The notes under the pieces: model-generated | Told to the model about the DNA's origin: nothing | The model's input: only the letters and a program-made list of their open reading frames with translations | The model's database searches: none | Assembly (NCBI GenBank): GCA_024639885.1 | Contig: JAHEGD010000009.1 | Coordinates: 1 to 64,000, forward strand | DNA from: Porticoccaceae bacterium | Lineage (GTDB): Bacteria > Pseudomonadota > Gammaproteobacteria > Pseudomonadales > Porticoccaceae | Length of the DNA: 64,000 nt | Direction: 5' to 3' | Translations under genes and position numbers: made by a program | Part shown: positions 56,213-63,796 of the stretch, piece by piece | Position numbering within the stretch: the stretch's first letter is position 1 | Layout of the letters: each line of letters begins with the position of its first letter

Positions 56213-57538
56213 GTGGTCGACCAGTCCGCGCTAGAGTTTATCTACGATCCGGCTGTTTACGAGCGCGCCGCACCGGTCGACGCGCTGCTCGCCCTGCAGC
56301 CACAGCGGGTAATCTGGGTCGATGAGCACACACTGCCGAGCTGGCCGGGCGGCAGTGGCTTTTGGCTGGTGCTCGACCACGCACTGTGTGGCGAGGTCCT
56401 CAAGGCCAGTAAACAGTTCTCCTCGTCGCTGAAGGGCACCCAGCTGCGCGACCCCGCCAGCGCCGAAGACCTCCACTACGTGCAGCAGATGATGCTCAAC
56501 ATGGACCCGCCCGACCACACCCGGCTGCGCCGGCTGATGATCAGCGCATTTACCGGCCGCGCCATCAAGGCGCTCAACCAACAGATAGAGGCGCACGCCG
56601 CCGAGCTGGTCGACAACATGATAGCCGGCCACCGCAGCGGCGAGTGCGACTTTGTCAGCGACCTCGCCGCCGATATGCCGCTGCGCTGCTTGGCAGACAT
56701 TTTTGGCCTGCCCAGCCAAGACCGCTACCTAATGTACGACTGGGCCAACCGGGTGATCGGCTACCAAGACCCCGACTACGCGAGCTCTAGCCGCCATGAC
56801 CTGGCCAGCGGTAGCGCTATTGCACGCCAGGCGCTGGCGTTGCAGCCGCAACCCGACAGCAACGGCCAGCTGCCCGACCCGCGCAGCCGCGCCGGCATGC
56901 CCGACCTCTACCGCTACGCCCACCTGCTCGCCGAGCAGAAGCGCCACACCCCCGGCGACGACGTGATGTCGCTGCTGCTGGCAGCGATCGACGACGACGG
57001 TGCGCAGCTGACCAACGAAGAGTTTGAGAATATGTTCTGGCTGTTTTCAGTAGCCGGTAACGAGACACTGCGCAACGGCCTGCCCGGGGGTATGCTGGCG
57101 CTGCTGCAGCACCCCAACAGTTGGCAGCAGCTGCGCGCCGAGCCGGCACTGCTGCCCAGTGCCGTCAACGAGATGCTGCGCTGGTGGACACCGGTGATGA
57201 ACTTTAGACGCACCGCGCGCGACCACTACCGGCTCGGCGACGCCGAGATCCGCGCCGGCGACAAAGTGGTAGTGTCGTTTTTGGCCGCCAACCGCGACCC
57301 AGCGGTGTTTGCCGCGGCCAACCAATTTGATATCACCCGCAGCGACAACCCCCATCTCAGCTTTGGCTACGGCCCCCACTACTGTATTGGTGCGCAGCTG
57401 GCGGTGGCGCAGATGCAGGCGCTGTTTGGCGAGCTGACCCGGCGGTTGAGTTCAGTAGAGCTGGCCGGCGATGTTCGCTACCTGCGCTCTAACTTTCAAC
57501 GCGGCATTAAGTCACTGCCGATACGCTGGCGCTGCTAA
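56213..57538 (+). CDS. Cytochrome P450
   Basis: 441 residues from GTG 56213. Heme-binding FGYGPHYCIGAQLA (Cys at about 389), the I-helix oxygen-activation motif VAGNET and the K-helix ExxR in NEMLRWW are intact. The N-terminal SKQFSSSLKGTQLRD and MMLNMDPPDHTRLRRLM resemble bacterial CYP125/124-like soluble P450s that act on terpenoid, steroid or fatty acids, but specificity is unknown. It lies in a beta-oxidation operon and has no ferredoxin or reductase beside it, so electrons must come from elsewhere. Confidence 0.93.
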   Translation: MVDQSALEFIYDPAVYERAAPVDALLALQPQRVIWVDEHTLPSWPGGSGFWLVLDHALCGEVLKASKQFSSSLKGTQLRDPASAEDLHYVQQMMLNMDPPDHTRLRRLMISAFTGRAIKALNQQIEAHAAELVDNMIAGHRSGECDFVSDLAADMPLRCLADIFGLPSQDRYLMYDWANRVIGYQDPDYASSSRHDLASGSAIARQALALQPQPDSNGQLPDPRSRAGMPDLYRYAHLLAEQKRHTPGDDVMSLLLAAIDDDGAQLTNEEFENMFWLFSVAGNETLRNGLPGGMLALLQHPNSWQQLRAEPALLPSAVNEMLRWWTPVMNFRRTARDHYRLGDAEIRAGDKVVVSFLAANRDPAVFAAANQFDITRSDNPHLSFGYGPHYCIGAQLAVAQMQALFGELTRRLSSVELAGDVRYLRSNFQRGIKSLPIRWRC

Positions 57539-57573
57539 ACTGCACCGCAACCGATACCTGCAAGGAGCCGACC

Positions 57574-58008
57574 ATGGCCGAGCTAGACCCCACCCTGCCC
57601 GTCAATGTAGAGACCGCCAACCAGCTGGCGAGCACTATCTTCGCCCCGTGGCTGCAAGAGTTGGGCATGGTAGTGGAGTCGATCGACAGCAGCGGTGCGA
57701 CCCTGCGGCTGCCCTACTCCGACGCGCTCTGTCGCGCCGGGGGTATCGTCTGCGGCCAGGCGATGATGGCACTGATCGACACCTGCATGGTCTACGTCGC
57801 CTTCGCCGCCCAGGGGCAATACGGCAACTGCACCACAGTTAGCCAGAACACCAGCTTTGTCCGCGCCGCTGCCGGCCAGGACATCATCGCGCGCGGCAGT
57901 ATCGTCAAAAATGGCCGCCAGCTGCTGTTTGGCGAGGTGCTGCTAACTACCAGCGACGACAACAAAACGGTCGCTACCGGCAGCGCCACCTATATGTTGC
58001 TGCCCTAG
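57574..58008 (+). CDS. PaaI-type hotdog-fold thioesterase
   Basis: 144 residues with the hotdog fold. The central helix GGIVCGQAMMALIDTCMVYVAFAAQ and VSQNTSFVRAAAGQDIIARGSIVKNGRQLLFGEVLL match PaaI/YbgC-like thioesterases that hydrolyse aryl- or acyl-CoA thioesters, often to rescue CoA from dead-end esters. ATG at 57574 with AAGGAG upstream. Part of the 51-59 kb operon. Confidence 0.88.
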   Translation: MAELDPTLPVNVETANQLASTIFAPWLQELGMVVESIDSSGATLRLPYSDALCRAGGIVCGQAMMALIDTCMVYVAFAAQGQYGNCTTVSQNTSFVRAAAGQDIIARGSIVKNGRQLLFGEVLLTTSDDNKTVATGSATYMLLP

Positions 58009-58077
58009 CCGGTTTTTGCCGGCGCGCCAATTCGGTGTAGCATAGCCGTCTGGCAACGCAACTCGCAAAGGAGCCCC

Positions 58078-58551
58078 ATGGCCACCACCCGCTACTGGCA
58101 ACACCTCACCGTCGGCGAGCACTACACCGCCGGCCCGACTACAGTGAACAAACACGATGTCGTCGAGTTTGCCCGCGACTTTGATCCGCAGCCCTACCAT
58201 ATGGACGCCGAGGCCGCCGAACAGTCGATCTTTGGCGGCCTGTGCGCCAGCGGCTGGCAGATCTGTGCGCTGGCGATGCGACTACTCAGCGAGGCGCTGG
58301 AGAGCGACCGGGTGATTATTCTCGGCGCCCGCGGCGTGCCGGCGCTGCGCTGGAAGCGTCCACTGTTCGCCGGCGAGTCGGTCGCTGCCGCCATCGAGCT
58401 GACCGAGCTGCAGGCCGGGCCCGCCGAGGCTGCCTACGGTGTTGCTGTGTTTGCGGTGACACTCACCAACCAAGATCAGCAGCCGGTGTTGACTATGAAC
58501 TGCGAGCTGATGATCGACAGCCGCCTAACCGAGGAGCCGCGCCATGGATAA
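58078..58551 (+). CDS. MaoC-like dehydratase (hotdog fold)
   Basis: 157 residues. MaoC/hydratase-2 motif DFDPQPYHMDAEAAEQSIFGGLCASGWQ (quoted in two parts: FDPQPYHMD and GGLCASGW; catalytic Asp/His in the former). AAGGAG ribosome-binding site at 58066-58072. Probably hydrates an enoyl-CoA in the pathway. The next gene, also MaoC-like, starts within its last codons (8-bp overlap). Confidence 0.9.
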   Translation: MATTRYWQHLTVGEHYTAGPTTVNKHDVVEFARDFDPQPYHMDAEAAEQSIFGGLCASGWQICALAMRLLSEALESDRVIILGARGVPALRWKRPLFAGESVAAAIELTELQAGPAEAAYGVAVFAVTLTNQDQQPVLTMNCELMIDSRLTEEPRHG

Positions 58552-59038
58552 GACCCCACTGCTGCGCAGCCGCTGGTACGAAGACCTGCCGATTGGCGAG
58601 TTTCATGTGTTTGGCAGCCACACCTTTAGCGAGTGCGAAATTGTGGAGTTTGGCCAGCGCTATGCACCACAGCCCTTTCACACCGATTTTGACGCCGCCT
58701 GCGACACCCTCTACCGCGGCCTGATCGCCTCTGGCTGGCAGGTCTGTGCGGTGTGGATGACCAAGATGGTCAGCTACATGGAGAACTACGCCCACGGCGT
58801 TCAGGACGGCCGCCGCAACGGCGGTGGTGTCGGCATCGACGAGCTGCAGTGGCTAGTGCCGGTGCGGCCCGGCCACACGCTCACCTTTACCTACGAGATT
58901 ATCGAGAAGGACGACCGGGTGATCCGCGACAAGTGGGGGATCATCCGCAGCCGCAACGAGGCGTTCAACCAGAACGGTGAGCGGGTCTGCAGCTTTATCG
59001 CCAACATCCTCGCCGAGCGCGACCCAGCTAAACGCTAG
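58544..59038 (+). CDS. MaoC-like dehydratase, second paralog
   Basis: 164 residues, similar to the gene before it: RYAPQPFHTDFDAACDTLYRGLIASGWQ with the same F-x2-QPFHxD block, then DELQWLVPVRPGHTLTF. The two probably form a heteromer or handle different substrates. Last gene of the operon; its stop overlaps that of iorB by 4 bp on the other strand. Confidence 0.9.
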   Translation: MDKTPLLRSRWYEDLPIGEFHVFGSHTFSECEIVEFGQRYAPQPFHTDFDAACDTLYRGLIASGWQVCAVWMTKMVSYMENYAHGVQDGRRNGGGVGIDELQWLVPVRPGHTLTFTYEIIEKDDRVIRDKWGIIRSRNEAFNQNGERVCSFIANILAERDPAKR

Positions 59039-60510
59039 CCGGCCACTGCCGCGCGCAGGGCTGCGCCGTCCTCGTCGGCGACCGCCAGCTCGCGCAGTGC
59101 CACCAGCTGCTCGGCGCTGCGCGCGGATGTCGTGTGCGCATCAAGGATCAGGCTGACCCGGCGCAAGCCGCGCTCGCGGGTGTCGCTGTAGCCCTTCACA
59201 AAGCGCCCGCAGCGGGCCAGCTCACGCGCCGCGGCAAGGTCTTGGCCGGCCAGTTCGACCACCGCATCAAACCAACGCTGGCGGTGCTGCTGCTCCTCGT
59301 GGAAGGCCAGCGAGCCGCGCCGAAAGCGGCGCAACCCAGCCACCAAGTAAAACGCTAAAAAGCCGCTCAGGTGGTTGGTGCGAAAGTGGCGCGGCTTGGC
59401 GAACAGCCCCAGCAGCTTGCGCATCGGCGTTGACGATAGCGCCCACAGACCGAGCCGGCGCGGCATCAGCCCGCAAAACTCTTCAACCCGCGGGTGTAAA
59501 AACTCGACCATGTGCAGCGGCTGCTCAGCGCCCGCTTTGACCTCTTCGCGGTAGCGGCTAAAGCGGCTGCTGCGAATTTTCAGCTGGGCAACCCGCGGCA
59601 GGTCTTCAAAGGCCATCCACAGCGCTAGGTAGCGGGCGCTCTCGGCGACCAGCTCGGCGTCGGCCGGCAGCCGCTCTAGGGCGCTGACATAATCAGCGGC
59701 ATAGCGGTTATCTTGGTAGTCGGCCAACCGCTGTGCACCTAGCCACGCCAAGCCGCGAGCCTGCTCGGGCAACTGCTCGATACGCGCCAAAAGCGCGCGA
59801 CCGGCTTCGCTATTGGCACTGCGCTGCGGCTCTGGCGGGGTCTCTGGCACAAACTGCTCAACCGCGCCGGCGGCTAGGCTGGCGGCGTGCTGCTCGGCCT
59901 GCGCAAACGCGGCGGCAAAAGTTGCCAAGTTAGATTCGATGGCGATCTTGCCATCGCGGACGGTCTGCTCAAATGCCTCGCGCGGGAACGGCAGCAGCTG
60001 CGTAGCGGCGATGGCGCCAAACAGCGCCGCGTTGATGACGCTGTCGTGGGCGCGCGCGGTCGCCTGCATATCAAAACCGATAAACCGCTTGGCGCTCTCT
60101 TCGCAGACTGTGGCGATCGCCAGCTTGTCGGCGCTGCCATCGGCCCAGTGCTGCTTCTCGGCGATACCGTAGCTGCGGTGGGTAGAGCTGATTAGGGTAG
60201 TCCGGCCGGGGGTGACAAAGCCGCGCTGAACCATTCGGCCGGCCTCGACGATCTCTGAGCAGATCACCAAATCGACGTCGCCCGGCGCCGGGAACATCGA
60301 CAGCACCGGCGCGGCCGCTGCTATCGCGCTGCGCGGGAACAGCTCAAGGTAGTAGATAGTGGCACCGGTGCGCTGGGCAACGCCGGGCACCGAGGTCGTC
60401 TGGGTCTGGTAGCCGTTGCGGTCGGCCATATCGGCGATCCACTTGCCGAGCACACCGCCCCCCTCCCCGCCCAGAGCGGCGATAACGATACGAATACTGG
60501 CGGCACTCAC
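59035..60510 (-). CDS. iorB: Indolepyruvate ferredoxin oxidoreductase beta-type subunit with C-terminal extension
   Basis: 491 residues. The N-terminal about 190 residues are the gamma/beta domain of 2-oxoacid:ferredoxin oxidoreductases (IVIAALGGEGGGVLGKWIADMADRNGYQTQTTSVPGVAQRTG, read in pieces: GGEGGGVLGKWI, TSVPGVAQRTGATIYY). The rest is a long helical, Arg-rich extension found in aerobic proteobacterial IorB proteins (DUF6537-type). Together with IorA it decarboxylates aryl-pyruvates or aryl-glyoxylates to acyl-CoA. Start overlaps the iorA stop by 4 bp. Confidence 0.9.
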   Translation of the reverse strand: MSAASIRIVIAALGGEGGGVLGKWIADMADRNGYQTQTTSVPGVAQRTGATIYYLELFPRSAIAAAAPVLSMFPAPGDVDLVICSEIVEAGRMVQRGFVTPGRTTLISSTHRSYGIAEKQHWADGSADKLAIATVCEESAKRFIGFDMQATARAHDSVINAALFGAIAATQLLPFPREAFEQTVRDGKIAIESNLATFAAAFAQAEQHAASLAAGAVEQFVPETPPEPQRSANSEAGRALLARIEQLPEQARGLAWLGAQRLADYQDNRYAADYVSALERLPADAELVAESARYLALWMAFEDLPRVAQLKIRSSRFSRYREEVKAGAEQPLHMVEFLHPRVEEFCGLMPRRLGLWALSSTPMRKLLGLFAKPRHFRTNHLSGFLAFYLVAGLRRFRRGSLAFHEEQQHRQRWFDAVVELAGQDLAAARELARCGRFVKGYSDTRERGLRRVSLILDAHTTSARSAEQLVALRELAVADEDGAALRAAVAG

Positions 60511-62687
60511 AGGGCGCTCCTCAGTTGTTGACGGTCGAGCCGGCGCTGCAGCGTGCCGATCACTCCGTCGCGCAGACGGCGCAGCGCGCGGTCGCGCCAG
60601 TTGGGGTTGTAGACCACTTCAGCGCGCGAGAACGACGGGCAGAGAATGGCGCTGTGGGCGTTGCCGCCGCAGACGCCGCAACCGACACAGCTGTTGTCGA
60701 CATAGGCGACCGGGTCGACTCGCAACGGGTCGGGGTTATCTTTGATGGTCAGCGACGGGCAGCCGGAGATACGGATACAGGCGTGGTCGCCGGTGCAGGT
60801 GTCGGGGTCGACGACAAACCGCTCTTTAACAGTGCGCACGCCGTCGTTGATGCGCTTTTTAAGCTGCGGTTTGATGCGCCGCTGCTTATTGAGCATGCAC
60901 TCGCCCTCGGCGATGATCACCTTGAGACCGGCGTAGTCGGTGTCGAGCGCCTCCTGCAGGGTGGCTTTCATCTCGGCGATTTCGTAGGTGGTAATGGTGC
61001 GCACCCACTCGACGCCAACACCGCGCACCGCCGCTTCGATCGGCTGGTTGTCAGGGCGCTCCTCGCGGGTGGTGGCGATCAGGTTTTCGGGCTTCACAAA
61101 GCTGGGGATATCCTGGCCACCGGTAGCGGCCGAGTAGCCGTTGTCGACAATAATAAGAATGCCGTCGTGCTTGTTGTAGACCGCGCTGGCCACCCCGGTG
61201 GTGAGACCGTTGTGCCAGAAGCCACCGTCGCCCATGATACTGATAGCGCGGTGGGGCAGCTTGGCGCGGATCGCCGACGACGCGGCCAGTGAGAACCCGT
61301 AACCCATGATGGTGTTGCCCAGGTTGAACGGCGGCAGGGTCGCAAAGGCGTGGCAGCCGATATCGGCCGAGATATGAAACTGGGTACCGCGCTCTTGCTG
61401 CACCTGCTTGACGGCGCTAAACAGCGGCCGCTCTGGGCAGCCGGTGCAGAGCCCGGCCGGGCGGGCGACAATGTTGTCGCCGAGCAGCTGCAGGTGCTCG
61501 TTGTTGACCCCCTGGCGCTGCCCTTGATAGCTCGCTTCAACCGCATCGGCATCGATACCGGCCGGGGTCGTCAGCGCCACAAAGGCGGCCATGCCATCGA
61601 GCGCCATGGTGCCGGTGTACTCGCCAAAGCCTGGCATCAGGCCGGCGCCGTGCAGCGTGACATTGCTACCGGCCTTGCGCAGCATCAGGCCGATCTCTTG
61701 CTCTATATAGTTGGGTTGGCCCTCTTCCACCACCAGTAGGTGGCGCTTGCCGGCAGCAAAGCTGAGCAGCTCGTCGGGCAGTAGCGGGTAGGTGACATTC
61801 AGTACATAGAGCGGGATCTGGCTGTTGCCGAAGGCGTCGGCCAGGCCGAGCCGCTCCAGCGCACGAATGGCTGTATTGTAAAGGCCGCCCTGCAGGACAA
61901 TACCGACCTCGTCGGCCGGCCCAGCAAAGCGCTCGTTGAGCTGATGCTTGGCGATATAGTCGCGCGCAGCGGGCAGCCGCTTGGCGATTTTGTCGCGCTC
62001 TTGCTCGAAGATAATCGGTGGCAAGATAATTTTATCGAGCTGCCGGGACGGCTCGACAACGCTGTCGCGGTTGAACTGCGGCGGCTGGTTGTCTTTGGCG
62101 ACAAACTCGCCGGTGACATGACAGGTGCGGATCCGCACCATTAAAAACAGCGGTGTGTTGCTGACCTCGGAGAGTTCAAACCCATGCTCAATCAGCTCGA
62201 CAATCGACGGCAAATTGGGGCGCGGATCAAGCAGCCACATCTGCGATTTCATCGCAAACGCGTGGGTGCGCTCCTGCATGATGCTCGAGCCCTCACCGTA
62301 GTCTTCGCCGACCACCACCATCGCCCCGCCAGTGACGCCGCTGCTGGCCAAATTGGCCAACGCGTCGCTGGCGACGTTGGTGCCGACCGTCGATTTCCAA
62401 GCCACCGCACCGCGGATAGGGTAGTTGATCGAGGCGGCCAACATACTGGCGGCGGTCGCCTCGCTACCGCTCTGCTCGAAGTGGACGCCGAGCTCGCCGA
62501 GAATCTCTTGCGAGTCGGCCAGCACGTCCATCAGGTGCGAGATCGGCGAACCCTGGTAGCCGCCGACATAGCCGACCCCAGATTGCAGCAGCGCCTTGGT
62601 GATGGCGAGAATGCCCTCGCCGCGAAACACTTCGCCAGCACCCAACCGCAGGTGCTCTACCTCTTTCTTAAATGAACGCTCTGCCAT
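60507..62687 (-). CDS. iorA: Indolepyruvate ferredoxin oxidoreductase alpha-type subunit
   Basis: 726 residues. Alpha-domain plus TPP-binding beta-domain (GDGGFWHNGLTTG and DNGYSAATGG motifs) and a C-terminal ferredoxin-like segment whose Cys clusters are CTGDHACIRISGC and CVGCGVCGGNAHSAILC. TPP-dependent oxidative decarboxylation of a 2-oxo acid with CoA gives an acyl-CoA. The classic substrate is indole-3-pyruvate; an arylglyoxylate is another possibility. It lies 45 bp downstream of the cyclase gene on the same strand and overlaps iorB, so the three form one operon. Confidence 0.94.
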   Translation of the reverse strand: MAERSFKKEVEHLRLGAGEVFRGEGILAITKALLQSGVGYVGGYQGSPISHLMDVLADSQEILGELGVHFEQSGSEATAASMLAASINYPIRGAVAWKSTVGTNVASDALANLASSGVTGGAMVVVGEDYGEGSSIMQERTHAFAMKSQMWLLDPRPNLPSIVELIEHGFELSEVSNTPLFLMVRIRTCHVTGEFVAKDNQPPQFNRDSVVEPSRQLDKIILPPIIFEQERDKIAKRLPAARDYIAKHQLNERFAGPADEVGIVLQGGLYNTAIRALERLGLADAFGNSQIPLYVLNVTYPLLPDELLSFAAGKRHLLVVEEGQPNYIEQEIGLMLRKAGSNVTLHGAGLMPGFGEYTGTMALDGMAAFVALTTPAGIDADAVEASYQGQRQGVNNEHLQLLGDNIVARPAGLCTGCPERPLFSAVKQVQQERGTQFHISADIGCHAFATLPPFNLGNTIMGYGFSLAASSAIRAKLPHRAISIMGDGGFWHNGLTTGVASAVYNKHDGILIIVDNGYSAATGGQDIPSFVKPENLIATTREERPDNQPIEAAVRGVGVEWVRTITTYEIAEMKATLQEALDTDYAGLKVIIAEGECMLNKQRRIKPQLKKRINDGVRTVKERFVVDPDTCTGDHACIRISGCPSLTIKDNPDPLRVDPVAYVDNSCVGCGVCGGNAHSAILCPSFSRAEVVYNPNWRDRALRRLRDGVIGTLQRRLDRQQLRSAL

Positions 62688-62732
62688 GGCTGCCGCAATA
62701 TCCTCTGTTTGGGGGTTAAGAACTCAACGCTG

Positions 62733-63515
62733 TTATGCCGGTACCAGCGCCATGACTCGCAGCGGGCTGCCAGAGCCTTCAATGATTTTCAGCGGCGGTG
62801 AGATCACCACTGCGCCGGTAGCCGGCAGCAGATCGAGATTGGTCATACACTGCAGCCCCAGTTTGCCGTTGCCGTGCATATAAAAGTGGCACGGTAGCGG
62901 CGGGTCCATAAAAAAGCCCTGGCCGGCGTCGGTGCCAACACACTCGGTACCAAAGCCGATCACATCGCGGTCGTTGATCATAAACAGGACACACTCGCCA
63001 TCTGGGCCCGGCGAGTGAGCGCCGTCCTCTTGCATGTTGATGTAGTTATCGGGGTCGGCAACCTTGCGCCAATCCGAGCGCAGGAACACCCAACTGCCGG
63101 CCGGGATCTGACCGTGTTCGGCCTCCCAATCCAGCAGGTGCTGTTTGGTGAGCAGAAAGCCTTTGTCGGCGGCGACCTCTGCCGAGCAGTCGATCACGCA
63201 GACCGGCGCGATCATCTGCTCCATCGGCATGGTATCGACAGTGCCGTTAACCACATCTTTACCCGACACCCAGTGCGACGGCGCATCGAGGTGAGTACCG
63301 GTGTGCTCGCTCATCGAGAAGTTGCTCCAGCTCCACGCCGGGCCGTTCTCGTCGTAGTGCGAGATCACCTCTTTTTTAAACGGCAGCGCCTGGCCAAACT
63401 CGGGCGGCAGCTGAATGGTGGGGTAGTCTTCCCGCAGTGTCTCGGTGAGATCGACCATTTTTATTGAGCCACTGGCGATACCGGCGACTAGATTGGTGAG
63501 TACTGACTGGCTCAT
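62733..63515 (-). CDS. Cyclase-family metal hydrolase, isatin-hydrolase-like
   Basis: 260 residues. The family metal motif HTGTHLDAPSHW (H-x-GTH-x-D-x-P-x-H) is intact. The run VDLTETLREDYPTIQLPPEFGQALPFKKEVISHYDENGPAWSWSNFSMSEHTGTH and the tail LLPATGAVVISPPLKIIEGSGSPLRVMALVPA resemble what I recall of isatin hydrolase of Labrenzia more than of bacterial kynurenine formamidase (short pieces: TIQLPPEF, HSPGPDG, GTDAGQ, GSGSPLRVMALVPA). Expected reaction: isatin to isatinate. Alternative: N-formylkynurenine hydrolysis. First gene of the iorA-iorB operon. Confidence 0.85.
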   Translation of the reverse strand: MSQSVLTNLVAGIASGSIKMVDLTETLREDYPTIQLPPEFGQALPFKKEVISHYDENGPAWSWSNFSMSEHTGTHLDAPSHWVSGKDVVNGTVDTMPMEQMIAPVCVIDCSAEVAADKGFLLTKQHLLDWEAEHGQIPAGSWVFLRSDWRKVADPDNYINMQEDGAHSPGPDGECVLFMINDRDVIGFGTECVGTDAGQGFFMDPPLPCHFYMHGNGKLGLQCMTNLDLLPATGAVVISPPLKIIEGSGSPLRVMALVPA

Positions 63516-63653
63516 GCTATTCCCTCTCTCGGTTGTCTATTGTTAGCTAGCTAATGGCGTGCTTTGCTGCGCCCGCTTGGTGAGTCTACACAGACCGCAG
63601 CCCTATTTGCACCACCGCAGCCAACTGCAAGCAGCCAGTGGCTGATGCGGCGA

Positions 63654-63670
63654 TTTACTTTATATCTAAA
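63654..63670. promoter_or_regulatory. Operator-like repeat of the 50963 motif
   Basis: TTTACTTTATATCTAAA, 16 of 17 bases identical to 50963-50979, in the 281-bp divergent region between the cyclase and RidA genes. Probable binding site of the same regulator. Confidence 0.55.
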
Positions 63671-63796
63671 ACTTTACCTTTAGCGAACTCGCTTTACAAG
63701 CATTAAAGGTGATCATCGACCACTTGCGAGGCGAGCTATTTTAGGTATAAAATAAAACCCCGATCACATCGACAGCAAAACAATAAAGGAACTGCC

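Noticed and set aside
62733-63515. Kynurenine formamidase as the primary call for the cyclase
   Set aside because: Possible, but kynureninase or tryptophan dioxygenase genes are absent from the window, and sequence features and linkage to iorAB favour an isatin-hydrolase-like enzyme; kept as an alternative.
40406-63747. Shared 12-mer CTATTTTAGGTA at 40406 and 63736
   Set aside because: Too short to be significant in a 64-kb window searched all against all; position relative to genes differs.
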